A DNA stretch of 5,623 bases from Phycisphaerae bacterium (GCA_016935035.1 JAFGRR010000463.1:1-5623); one strand, 5' to 3'; counted from the stretch's first letter, positions 1-5,623 are shown. Translations and numbers: made by a program. Notes: a model not told the origin generated them from the letters alone.

Positions 1-238
1 CCTCGCCGGCCGCCTCGTCGCCACCCGCTGGCGCCGCGACAACATTCTCGCCGGCGATCTGCTCTTCTTCATCAACACCTGCGGCCGCATCTTCCACGTC
101 GCCATCGCGATCTCGCCGACGCATTACGTACACAGTGCCCCGCCCGAAGTGCAGATCAACAGCCTCGTGCCCGGCGATCGGCTCTACTCCGGATACCGCG
201 AACGCGCGTTCTTCGCGGCAAAACGCATCGCGCCGTGA
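1..238 (+). CDS. NlpC/P60 (C40) family cysteine peptidase, 3' end only
   Basis: The reading frame is open from base 2 and ends at TGA 236-238, giving 78 C-terminal residues; the start lies outside the window. The visible part has the order expected of the back half of an NlpC/P60 domain: a GDLLFF strand (visible residues 18-23), then FHVAI with the likely catalytic His (residue 32), then YVHSAP with a second His (residue 44) that fits the third catalytic position, and a VQINSL segment leading to a basic, aromatic C-terminus. The catalytic Cys would be upstream and cannot be checked. Family members cleave peptide stems of peptidoglycan, usually at D-Glu-diaminopimelate bonds, outside the cytoplasm. 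It lies on the same strand as the spmA-spmB-PBP4 cluster but 211 bp away, so co-transcription is uncertain. Family call fairly sure; exact substrate unknown. Confidence 0.82.
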   Translation, partial: LAGRLVATRWRRDNILAGDLLFFINTCGRIFHVAIAISPTHYVHSAPPEVQINSLVPGDRLYSGYRERAFFAAKRIAP

Positions 239-313
239 CAAACCAATTGCCAATCCGCGGGCGCCGGGGGCAGACGCGCCGCAGACGGGATTGCCTGTGC
301 CAGACTCTGCGAT

Positions 314-342
314 CCACGGGCAGGTCTGCGACCTGCCCATGG
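314..342. repeat. Intergenic stem-loop between the C40 peptidase gene and spmA
   Basis: GGGCAGGTC (318-326) and GACCTGCCC (330-338) are perfect reverse complements around a 3-base loop TGC. After one C/A mismatch the stem continues with CCA (314-316) pairing with TGG (340-342). No T-run follows on either strand, so it is not a classic intrinsic terminator. It could be a REP-like element, or an RNA structure that ends or protects the upstream transcript. The rest of the 239-449 gap shows nothing else I can name with confidence. Confidence 0.7.
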
Positions 343-440
343 CACCCGATACCATGATGCCACGGCGCACATCGCCGTACCCGTTACAATGTGCCGCGAC
401 TTGCACCTGACCAACGACCAGTTACAGCCCCGGCGGCGGT

Positions 441-445
441 GGAGG
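441..445 (+). promoter_or_regulatory. Ribosome binding site of spmA
   Basis: GGAGG ends four bases before ATG at 450, which is a short spacing. The next in-frame ATG (462) would be 16 bases away, so this site favours 450 as the start. Confidence 0.6.
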
Positions 446-449
446 ACAT

Positions 450-1436
450 ATGGGCAAACTCATGCGTTACATCCTGAACATCAACACCATCTGGGGCCTG
501 ATGATCCTGGTGGCGTTCCTCCTGTGCGTGGCGCAGCACTATATGCCGACGAAGACGCTGGTGCCGGTCGAGCAGCTTCGCTCAGGCTCCAACCTGATCG
601 CCGTCACGGTGAAGGAGCCAGACGACACCAGGTTACTCCTCATGGCAACGCTGTGGCTGCATGAGGGCTCGCTCGATATCGACCGGCTCGAAGTGAACCA
701 GGACGACAGGACCGACTGGACGATCTCGGCGGAACGCATCAACGATTACTGCCTCCTGACCTGGGACTGCAAGGCAACCGGTGAATACGTCCTGGAAGTC
801 GGCGATCAACCCGTAAGCAAAGGCCGGCTCGTCCGCCTCGAATCGCTGACAAACGCCGCCTTCGACTATGCAAAGTCGGCCTTCGACATCGCGCTCGGGC
901 TGGTGGCGGTCATGGTGCTGTTCCTGGGTCTGATGAAGGTAGGTGAGGATGCCGGCATCGTCCAAATGGTCGCGCGCCTCTTCTACCCGATCATCCGCTT
1001 CCTCTTCCCGTCGGTTCCGAAGGATCACCCGGCCATGGGGGCGATCGTGATGAACTGGACCACGACCATCCTCGGGCTCGGCAACGCCGCCACGCCGTTC
1101 GGCATCAAGGCAATGGAAGAGTTGCAGAAGCTCAACAAGAACACCAAGGTTGCGACCGACGCCCAGATCATGTTGCTGGGCTACAACACGGCGGGCTTCG
1201 CACTGCTGCCCACGACACTGCTGGCGGTGCGCAGTTCGGCCGGTTGCAGTGATCCGCTGGAGATCATCGCCCCCTGCATGGTCGCCGGCCTCACCGCGAC
1301 GATCACGGCGATCGTGCTGGTGAAGCTGCTCGGCGCACTACCGATGTTCTCTGTCGCAGCGGCCATGAGTGAGGATCTGAAGGGCGATGCGGCATCGACG
1401 GAAAACGCCGTCGGCGACAATCAGGAGGGCGAGTGA
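450..1436 (+). CDS. spmA: SpmA-like nucleoside-recognition (gate) domain membrane protein with an extra extracytoplasmic segment
   Basis: A 328-residue protein. An N-terminal membrane helix (about residues 13-29) is followed by a soluble, probably beta-rich stretch (about 31-132) containing C101 and C107. From about 135 on it matches the SpmA / nucleoside-recognition (Gate) family: a hydrophobic segment near 147-163, FPSVPKDHPAMGAIVMN (186-202), the hallmark LGLGNAATPFGIKAMEELQ (208-226), DAQIMLLGYNTAGFALLPTT (237-256), and a last membrane segment near 273-295. It ends in a charged tail (306-328). SpmA of Bacillus subtilis works with SpmB in spore cortex maturation; the biochemical role of the family is unsettled. 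Classical SpmA is shorter (roughly 200 residues) and lacks the 31-132 stretch. The stop overlaps the spmB start by one base (TGATG), implying translational coupling. A sporulation role is not implied by this sequence. ATG 450 is chosen because of the GGAGG at 441-445. Confidence 0.88.
   Translation: MGKLMRYILNINTIWGLMILVAFLLCVAQHYMPTKTLVPVEQLRSGSNLIAVTVKEPDDTRLLLMATLWLHEGSLDIDRLEVNQDDRTDWTISAERINDYCLLTWDCKATGEYVLEVGDQPVSKGRLVRLESLTNAAFDYAKSAFDIALGLVAVMVLFLGLMKVGEDAGIVQMVARLFYPIIRFLFPSVPKDHPAMGAIVMNWTTTILGLGNAATPFGIKAMEELQKLNKNTKVATDAQIMLLGYNTAGFALLPTTLLAVRSSAGCSDPLEIIAPCMVAGLTATITAIVLVKLLGALPMFSVAAAMSEDLKGDAASTENAVGDNQEGE
1423..1428 (+). promoter_or_regulatory. Ribosome binding site of spmB inside the spmA 3' end
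   Basis: AGGAGG lies seven bases before ATG 1436 and four before the alternative GTG at 1433. The better spacing favours ATG 1436. Confidence 0.6.
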
Positions 1437-1987
1437 TGACTGCTGCTGAACTGTTCAAAGCCGTCGCTGAAAGCATCTCACTGCTAACCATTCCATTGAT
1501 CTTCTTCGTCATCATCGGCTACGCCATGATCAAGCGGGTCAAGGTGTACGAGTCGTTTGTCGAGGGTGGCAAGGAAGGCTGGGACATCTTCCTGCGCATC
1601 CTGCCGTACATCGTCGCGATTCTGGTGGCGATCGGGATGTTCCGCGTCTGCGGGGCGCTGGACTTCATCGCCCAGACACTTGCCCCGGTGACCGCCCGGG
1701 TCGGCATGCCGTCCGATGTGCTGCACGTGGCGTTAATGCGCCCGTTGTCCGGCTCCGGTTCGCTGGGTATGGTTGCCGAGGTCATCAAGAAGGCGCCGGA
1801 CTCGTTCGATGCGAAGGTCGCCTCGACCATGTTCGGCAGCACAGATACGACGTTCTACATCATCGCGCTGTACTTCGGGTCGGTCGGCATCCGCAAGATC
1901 CGTCATGCCATGATCGTCGGTTTGCTCGCCGACCTGGCGGGCATTCTCGCCGCCGTCTGGGTCTGCCAATTGATGTTCCAATCATAG
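1436..1987 (+). CDS. spmB: SpmB-like nucleoside-recognition (gate) domain membrane protein
   Basis: A 183-residue membrane protein of the usual SpmB length. Landmarks in order are: a membrane helix at about 15-33, VYESFVEGGKEGWDIFLRIL (38-57) including the typical F-V-E-G-x-K-E-G core, a helix at about 57-75 with LVAIGMFR (63-70), the hallmark ALMRPLSGSGSLG (99-111), DSFDAKVASTMFGSTDTTFY (122-141), YFGSVGIRK (146-154) and a final helix at about 158-180. These match the SpmB family, the normal partner of SpmA, and the two are coupled by a one-base overlap. An in-frame GTG at 1433 is an alternative start adding one residue. The pair probably forms one membrane complex; transport of a small molecule or envelope maturation has been proposed for the family, but no substrate can be read from the sequence. 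No truncation or frameshift is seen. Confidence 0.9.
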   Translation: MTAAELFKAVAESISLLTIPLIFFVIIGYAMIKRVKVYESFVEGGKEGWDIFLRILPYIVAILVAIGMFRVCGALDFIAQTLAPVTARVGMPSDVLHVALMRPLSGSGSLGMVAEVIKKAPDSFDAKVASTMFGSTDTTFYIIALYFGSVGIRKIRHAMIVGLLADLAGILAAVWVCQLMFQS

Positions 1988-2016
1988 GTAACCAACCAAC
2001 GCAAGGTGCCACCAAA

Positions 2017-3483
2017 ATGAAACACACCAGCTTCGCCGCCCTCACGTTGCTTCTTGTCGCCATTCCGCTGCTTACCGCCGGCTGTCTGGCACCGTTGTCA
2101 CACGACCCGGCGTTGACCGCTCGCTGGGACGAAATCCTCACTCGCCACGCCGACACCGGCGCGATCGTCACCGCCCGCGTGCTCGAGTTGCCCGAGCGCC
2201 GGGAGCTATACGCCCGCGAAATCGACAAACCCTACACGCCGGCTAGTAACGCCAAGTTACCGGTCAGTGCCACCGGCCTCGACATGTTCGGCCTCGACCA
2301 CACGTTCAAAACCTATCTCGCCGTCGACGGCAACGACCTGTGGATCATCGGTACCGGCGATCCCGGCATCGGCGACCCGCGGCTGAGCAAACGCGACAGC
2401 GGCAGCATTACCGGTGTTTTCGACGAATGGGCCGACGCATTGGCCAACCGTGGTCTGAAGCAGTTCGGCGACATCTATTACTACGATGACGCGCTCGACA
2501 AGGAGTGGCTGCACCCGTCCTGGGGCGAGGACGTTCTGCACTGGTACGGGGCGCCGACGTCGGGGCTGAATTTCAACGACAACTGCATCGACATCACGAT
2601 TCAGCCGACCACGGCCGGGCAACCGGTGAGCTACACCGTCGTGCCGCCGGTGCGAAACATCACGGTCATCAACGAGTGCGTCACCGGCGACAAGCACGAG
2701 CCGACCATTGAGAAGCTGCCGGAGGGCGACGTCTACAAGATCGGCGGGACGTGCGCCGAGGTCGCGGAACTCAAGAGCAAGCCGGTGACCAACCCGGGCG
2801 CATTCTTTTGCGATGCGTTTCGGACACATCTGGCGGGGCGCGGCATGATCGTCGCGGGCGAGATCAAGCACACGGAGCAGCCGCTGGGCGGGGACATGGT
2901 GCCGCCGGCGGACAAGCTCGTCGCGACACATGAGACTCCACTGCGTGACGTGATCGACCGCATCAACACCAACAGCCAGAACTTCTTCGCTGAGGCCCTC
3001 TGCAAGCTCACCGGCCAGGCCTGGGCCGCCAAGCAGGGCCGCGTCGTCCCCGGCTCGTGGCATGACGGCGGACAGGCGATTCACGCGTTTCTGAGGGCCA
3101 ATGGCATCGACGACCGGCACTACATTGCCGCCGACGGTTCCGGGCTAAGCGATCTCAACAAGCTCACCTCGCGGCTGCTGACCGATCTGCTGGCGGTAAT
3201 GATGGAACGCCCGGACGGACACGCCTATCTCGACAGCCTGGCCAAGGGCGGCGTCAACGGCTCGCTGGAAGAGCGTTTCGCCGACAGCGAGGGGTATGTC
3301 TTCGCCAAGACCGGCTACATCGGCGGGGTGCGGGCACTCAGCGGCTACGTCCGCACGCGCGACGACCACTGGCTGGCTTTCTCAATCATCTACAACCGCA
3401 TCCCCGGCAGCGTGAAACCCTACGAGGAGCTGCAAGACGAGGCCGTCAATCTGCTGATCGATTGGCCCAACATCGAGGAGTAG
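2017..3483 (+). CDS. dacB: PBP4-type D-alanyl-D-alanine carboxypeptidase/endopeptidase (peptidase S13), probable lipoprotein
   Basis: A 488-residue protein, a normal length for family S13. The N-terminus has a hydrophobic segment ending in TAGC (20-23), so it is probably lipidated on C23; the -3 position is Thr instead of the usual Leu, and a plain signal peptide is possible. The three penicillin-binding motifs are intact: SNAK (S77, K80), SQN (320-322) and KTG (431-433). ADGSGLSDLNKLTS (372-385) and GYVFAKTGYIGGVRALSGY (426-444) are typical surroundings. GDPGIGDPRLS (114-124) and DDALDKEWLHPSW (157-169) are typical of the S13 inserted domains. The enzyme removes the terminal D-Ala of peptidoglycan stems and may cut cross-links outside the cytoplasm. 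It starts 29 bp after spmB, with AAGGTG (2003-2008) eight bases before the ATG, so it is probably co-transcribed with spmAB. In B. subtilis the spmAB partner DacB belongs to S11, so the symbol here follows the PBP4/S13 usage. Confidence 0.92.
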   Translation: MKHTSFAALTLLLVAIPLLTAGCLAPLSHDPALTARWDEILTRHADTGAIVTARVLELPERRELYAREIDKPYTPASNAKLPVSATGLDMFGLDHTFKTYLAVDGNDLWIIGTGDPGIGDPRLSKRDSGSITGVFDEWADALANRGLKQFGDIYYYDDALDKEWLHPSWGEDVLHWYGAPTSGLNFNDNCIDITIQPTTAGQPVSYTVVPPVRNITVINECVTGDKHEPTIEKLPEGDVYKIGGTCAEVAELKSKPVTNPGAFFCDAFRTHLAGRGMIVAGEIKHTEQPLGGDMVPPADKLVATHETPLRDVIDRINTNSQNFFAEALCKLTGQAWAAKQGRVVPGSWHDGGQAIHAFLRANGIDDRHYIAADGSGLSDLNKLTSRLLTDLLAVMMERPDGHAYLDSLAKGGVNGSLEERFADSEGYVFAKTGYIGGVRALSGYVRTRDDHWLAFSIIYNRIPGSVKPYEELQDEAVNLLIDWPNIEE

Positions 3484-3494
3484 CACAAGCAGAA

Positions 3495-3528
3495 CCCCAA
3501 GCGTCAACGCCGGGCGTCATACTTGGGG
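3495..3528 (+). terminator. Stem-loop just after dacB, possible terminator
   Basis: CCCCAAG (3495-3501) pairs perfectly with CTTGGGG (3522-3528), beginning 12 bases after the dacB stop. The 20-base loop holds a minor GCGT-CA-ACGC hairpin (3501-3510). No T-run follows, so intrinsic termination is not proven. Its right arm overlaps the left edge of the larger inverted repeat at 3524-3613, so the two structures cannot both be fully formed. Confidence 0.35.
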
Positions 3529-3613
3529 GGCATGCCCAAGCGCCAGTGCGGGCATGTCTTCTCGTCGCCAAGTCATATGCATGCCCGCGCTTGGCGCTTG
3601 GGCATGCCACCCA
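3524..3613. repeat. Long imperfect inverted repeat (REP/MITE-like palindrome) between convergent genes
   Basis: The left arm 3529-3556 begins GGCATGCCCAAGCGCCA and ends GCGGGCATG. The right arm 3580-3608 is its reverse complement except for a small mismatch/indel in the middle (GT against AGC after the shared CGCCA). Beyond one G/A mismatch the pairing continues with TGGG (3524-3527) and CCCA (3610-3613). The loop is 3557-3579. Each arm also contains an internal GGGCATG/CATGCCC-type palindrome. It sits between the 3' ends of dacB and the YHS-domain gene, where it could serve as a two-way terminator or be a non-autonomous repeat element. A degenerate partial copy may lie near 3640-3657 (GCATGCC followed by GCGCGCTTG). 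Confidence 0.8.
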
Positions 3614-3679
3614 CGCTCATTTCCGCTCGGGCTCTGTTCGCATGCCGCGCGCTTGTGGATGCGACCTATGCGTTTACCT

Positions 3680-3695
3680 CGTCCCTACGTCCCTA
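3680..3695. repeat. Two-unit direct tandem repeat of CGTCCCTA
   Basis: CGTCCCTA occurs twice head to tail, just beyond the 3' end of the minus-strand gene. It is short and has no assigned function. With the stem-loops at 3495-3613 it makes up the recognisable content of the 3484-3707 spacer. Confidence 0.5.
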
Positions 3696-3707
3696 TGCCC
3701 CTTCCAC

Positions 3708-4433
3708 TTACGGCTTCTTCTCACCTGACGCCGGCAGGCGGCTACCGAGCTGCTGCATCACATAGGCCCGCTTGTTTTCTTTGATCTGTTCCTGGCACTT
3801 GGGGACGTACTTGTCGGGCTCATTCTCGGCCAGCTTGGCGCAGCCGTCGCAACAGAAGTACATATCCTGGCCCTTGATCGTGCGTTTGATGGTGGGGTTG
3901 ATGTCGCCGTCGCAGGTGACGCAGCGTGCCTGGAAGGTACTGGCCTTTTGCAGCCGTTTGGCCTGCTCCTTGGCGTCCAGCTTCCCCCAGGCGCGGCGGG
4001 CTTCCTCATCGGCGAAGTAGATCCGCGCGTCGGCCCCCTCGACGTACACTTCCATGTCCATCGCCCGCCCCGTCAACGGGCAGATTACCTGCACCATCAG
4101 TGGCCGCATCAGCTCCCACTGGGCCTTGATGCCGTCGGCGTAGTCGTCCGGTTTTTCGTCGAATTTCTGCTTGGCGGCCTCGTCGGCGATGTACACGCGT
4201 TTGCCGCGGAAGTAGCTGTATTGCGCCTTGTCGATCGCCTTGCCGGTCACGGGACACTTCGGCACCGCCGCCTCGGTCTTGGTGGCAGTTGCAGCGACGG
4301 CGGCCTTGGCCGGCTGGGCGGCCATGGCGGGCTTACCCTTGTCCGGCTGGGCAGCCTGCTCATCCGCCACGACCGCCGACATTCCGTACGCCAACCCCAA
4401 AACGATAACGGCCCATGCTCCAAGCCTGCGCAT
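3708..4433 (-). CDS. Secreted protein with three YHS/TRASH-like metal-binding modules
   Basis: A 241-residue protein. The start is ATG at 4433-4431 because an N-terminal signal sequence begins there ([17 protein letters not shown], probable cleavage after VVA at 21-23) and AGGGAGA lies seven bases upstream; an in-frame ATG at 4583 would add 50 residues of unconvincing sequence. An Ala/Pro/Lys-rich linker (24-58) leads to three repeated modules. Module 1 begins [20 protein letters not shown] (60-79) and ends near 101. Module 2 begins [14 protein letters not shown] (118-131). Module 3 begins CVTC (171-174) and ends with [19 protein letters not shown] (192-210). The pattern C-P-x-T-G, then GK-x-VYF and a C-terminal helix, is YHS/TRASH-like, a family linked to metal binding. 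Only module 3 keeps the CxxC plus CCxxC cysteines; modules 1 and 2 have YIADEA and YFADEE where the second cysteine group should be. The protein is exported and probably periplasmic. Function unknown; metal binding or sensing by module 3 is inferred. Confidence 0.75.
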   Translation of the reverse strand: MRRLGAWAVIVLGLAYGMSAVVADEQAAQPDKGKPAMAAQPAKAAVAATATKTEAAVPKCPVTGKAIDKAQYSYFRGKRVYIADEAAKQKFDEKPDDYADGIKAQWELMRPLMVQVICPLTGRAMDMEVYVEGADARIYFADEEARRAWGKLDAKEQAKRLQKASTFQARCVTCDGDINPTIKRTIKGQDMYFCCDGCAKLAENEPDKYVPKCQEQIKENKRAYVMQQLGSRLPASGEKKP

Positions 4434-4636
4434 GTCTGTCTCTCCCTGAGATAATCCTCTGCTCCATCCAGAAACCGAGGTCGCCCGGCGACCACGGTCC
4501 ATACAGTCTGTACGCGGGCTGCCTGACGGGCAAGTCAGCAACGCAGGCAACGCACTGGATTGTGCACCCGGCGCAGCTATCATGCGGTACTCGGCGGCGA
4601 CCGCCGAGCCGCGGCATCGAACGAACGGACCCCGCA
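4434..4636. promoter_or_regulatory. Divergent intergenic region driving the YHS-domain gene and the UvrA-like gene
   Basis: The two flanking genes point away from each other, so promoters for both should lie here. I see a possible plus-strand -10 box TATCAT (4578-4583) without a good -35, a small palindrome TACAG-T-CTGTA (4502-4512) that could be an operator half-site pair, and the stem-loop at 4584-4612. None is decisive. No recognisable LexA box was found. Confidence 0.4.
4584..4612. repeat. Stem-loop in the leader of the UvrA-like gene
   Basis: CTCGGCGG (4590-4597) pairs perfectly with CCGCCGAG (4601-4608) around the loop CGA. After a two-base bulge (TA, 4588-4589) the stem continues with GCGG (4584-4587) and CCGC (4609-4612). 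It ends 24 bases before the proposed GTG start, and would lie at or near the 5' end of the mRNA if TATCAT at 4578 is the -10 box. Confidence 0.55.
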
Positions 4637-5623
4637 GTGCCCAGACGTACCGCTACAACCAAACAAACACCGGACAACGACGGGTTCCCAGCCCTTCGCC
4701 CATCGTCCGTCCCGTGGCTGACCATCCGCGGCGCCCGGCACAACAACCTCAAGAACATCGACGCCGCTCTTCCGATCGGGCGTTTCACCTGCGTCACGGG
4801 CGTTTCGGGCAGCGGCAAGAGTTCGCTCGTCAACGACATCCTGTACCAGGCACTGCACCGCGACCTCAACAACGCCACAACCACCGCGCCCGGCCCGCAC
4901 GCCGGCATCGACGGTCTCGAGCATCTCGACAAGATCATCGCGATCGACCAGTCTCCGATCGGCCGCACGCCGCGCAGCAACCCGGCGACGTACATCAAGC
5001 TCTTCGACGAGGTGCGCGCCCTGTTCGCCAAGCTGCCCGACGCCAAGCTGCGCGGCTACAAGCCCGGGCGCTTCAGTTTCAACGTCGCTGACCGCAAGGG
5101 CGGCGGGCGCTGCGAAGCCTGCGAGGGCAACGGTGCCAACAAGATCGAGATGGACTTCCTGGCCGATGTCTGGGTCGAATGCCCCGTCTGTGCCGGCCAC
5201 CGCTTCAGCCGCGAGACGCTACAAATCCAGTACAAGCAAAAGTCCATCTCCGACGTGCTCGAAATGGACGTCCAACAGGCCCTGGTTCACTTCGATAACA
5301 TTCCGCGCATCCGCGGCATGCTGCAGACCCTGCACGACGTCGGACTCGATTACATCAAGATCGGCCAGGCCAGCACGACGCTTTCCGGCGGCGAGGCCCA
5401 ACGCATCAAGCTGGCACGCGAACTCGTCAAAAAGGCCACCGGCTCAACCATGTACGTGTTCGATGAGCCGACCACCGGCCTGCACTTCGAGGACATCCGC
5501 CGCCTGCTGGCCGTCCTGCACGGCTTCGTAGACGCCGGCAACACGGTCGTCGTCATCGAGCACAACCTCGACGTCATCAAGTGCGCCGACTGGGTCATCG
5601 ACCTCGGCCCCGAGGGCGGCGAC
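4637..5623 (+). CDS. uvrA: UvrA-like ATPase, C-terminal (second ABC) half only; runs off the window
   Basis: The frame is open to the window edge: 329 residues from GTG 4637. After a short polar N-terminus, [15 protein letters not shown] (27-41) starts the second ATPase half of UvrA. Visible motifs are Walker [10 protein letters not shown] (55-63, K61), [28 protein letters not shown], a zinc finger C159xxC162-x19-C182xxC185, the signature LSGGEAQR (249-256), Walker [12 protein letters not shown] (273-283) and [20 protein letters not shown] near the end. Only about 30-40 residues would remain if it ends like UvrA. UvrA (normally about 940 residues) detects DNA damage and loads UvrB in nucleotide excision repair. 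The first ATPase half and the UvrB-binding insert are absent upstream, where a divergent gene lies. The start is uncertain: there is no strong ribosome binding site and no in-frame ATG before Walker A, and GTG 4562 is the other candidate. It may be a split UvrA, a half-size paralogue, or part of a rearranged protein that continues downstream. Confidence 0.88.
   Translation, partial: MPRRTATTKQTPDNDGFPALRPSSVPWLTIRGARHNNLKNIDAALPIGRFTCVTGVSGSGKSSLVNDILYQALHRDLNNATTTAPGPHAGIDGLEHLDKIIAIDQSPIGRTPRSNPATYIKLFDEVRALFAKLPDAKLRGYKPGRFSFNVADRKGGGRCEACEGNGANKIEMDFLADVWVECPVCAGHRFSRETLQIQYKQKSISDVLEMDVQQALVHFDNIPRIRGMLQTLHDVGLDYIKIGQASTTLSGGEAQRIKLARELVKKATGSTMYVFDEPTTGLHFEDIRRLLAVLHGFVDAGNTVVVIEHNLDVIKCADWVIDLGPEGGD

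Noticed and set aside
385..390. TACAAT as a -10 box for spmA
   Set aside because: It matches the consensus at five of six bases, but no -35-like hexamer lies 16-18 bases upstream (ACGGCG is there). A TTGCAC (401-406) has only a poor partner, TACAGC. Not enough to call a promoter.
450..1987. Reading spmA/spmB as evidence of an endospore-forming Firmicute
   Set aside because: SpmA/SpmB homologues occur in many non-sporulating bacteria. The base composition, the S13 peptidase and the YHS-domain neighbour do not look like Bacillus or Clostridium.
2257..3120. Long open frame on the minus strand across dacB
   Set aside because: It lies wholly inside the S13 peptidase gene, whose frame has intact catalytic motifs. 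The product is Arg/Val/Asp-rich low-information sequence, typical of antisense frames in GC-rich genes.
4434..4583. 50-residue N-terminal extension of the YHS-domain protein from an ATG at 4583
   Set aside because: It would bury the signal peptide inside the protein. The ATG at 4433 has a ribosome binding site-like AGGGAGA and a classic signal sequence.
4619..4626. GAACGAAC as a LexA/SOS box before the UvrA-like gene
   Set aside because: The two GAAC units are directly adjacent, without the N4 inverted or N7 direct spacing of known LexA boxes. TACAG-T-CTGTA at 4502 also does not have the CTGT-N8-ACAG form.
4582..5091. Plus-strand open frame starting with ATG in the UvrA region
   Set aside because: It overlaps the conserved UvrA frame in another phase, and its Arg/Gln/Pro-rich product has no recognisable domain.
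4360..5200. Minus-strand open frames covering the UvrA half and the divergent spacer
   Set aside because: They run antisense to clear UvrA motifs and across the signal-peptide start of the YHS-domain gene; no domain signal is visible.
1..5623. CRISPR array, tRNA, rRNA or transposase gene
   Set aside because: No regularly spaced repeats, cloverleaf-like segment, rRNA-like stretch or transposase motif was seen in either strand.

Overview
This is a GC-rich bacterial window. It carries an SpmA/SpmB pair, a three-module YHS/TRASH-like secreted protein and long intergenic palindromes built on GGCATGCCC. That mixture fits a Gram-negative, non-Firmicute genome best. I lean towards Planctomycetota (Phycisphaerae-like), but this is an inference from gene style and repeats, not a demonstrated placement.

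Layout. Positions 1-238 hold the 3' end of an NlpC/P60 (C40) cell-wall peptidase. A 211-bp gap with a near-perfect stem-loop (314-342) follows. Next comes a tight, same-strand cluster: spmA (450-1436) and spmB (1436-1987), joined by a one-base TGATG overlap, then after 29 bp a lipoprotein-type PBP4 / D-Ala-D-Ala carboxypeptidase of family S13 (2017-3483). Positions 3484-3707 lie between convergent genes and contain two competing stem-loops, a long imperfect inverted repeat (3524-3613) and a short tandem repeat. On the minus strand, 3708-4433 encodes a secreted protein with three YHS/TRASH-like modules, of which only the last keeps the full cysteine set. A 203-bp divergent spacer with another stem-loop leads into a plus-strand gene from 4637 that runs off the window.

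That last gene is the C-terminal (second ATPase) half of UvrA, with Walker A, zinc finger, signature and Walker B motifs all in place. It begins with only about 26 residues before the ATPase domain. The usual first ATPase half and UvrB-binding region are not upstream, because a divergent gene occupies that place.

How the genes work together. The left two thirds look like an envelope/peptidoglycan neighbourhood: a C40 peptidase, two nucleoside-recognition/gate-domain membrane proteins and a PBP4-like peptidase. In Bacillus subtilis the same pairing exists as dacB-spmA-spmB, used in spore cortex maturation. Here the peptidase belongs to a different family (S13 instead of S11), and the SpmA homologue carries an extra extracytoplasmic segment. 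The right third (metal-binding-type secreted protein and UvrA half) appears to be a separate transcription region.
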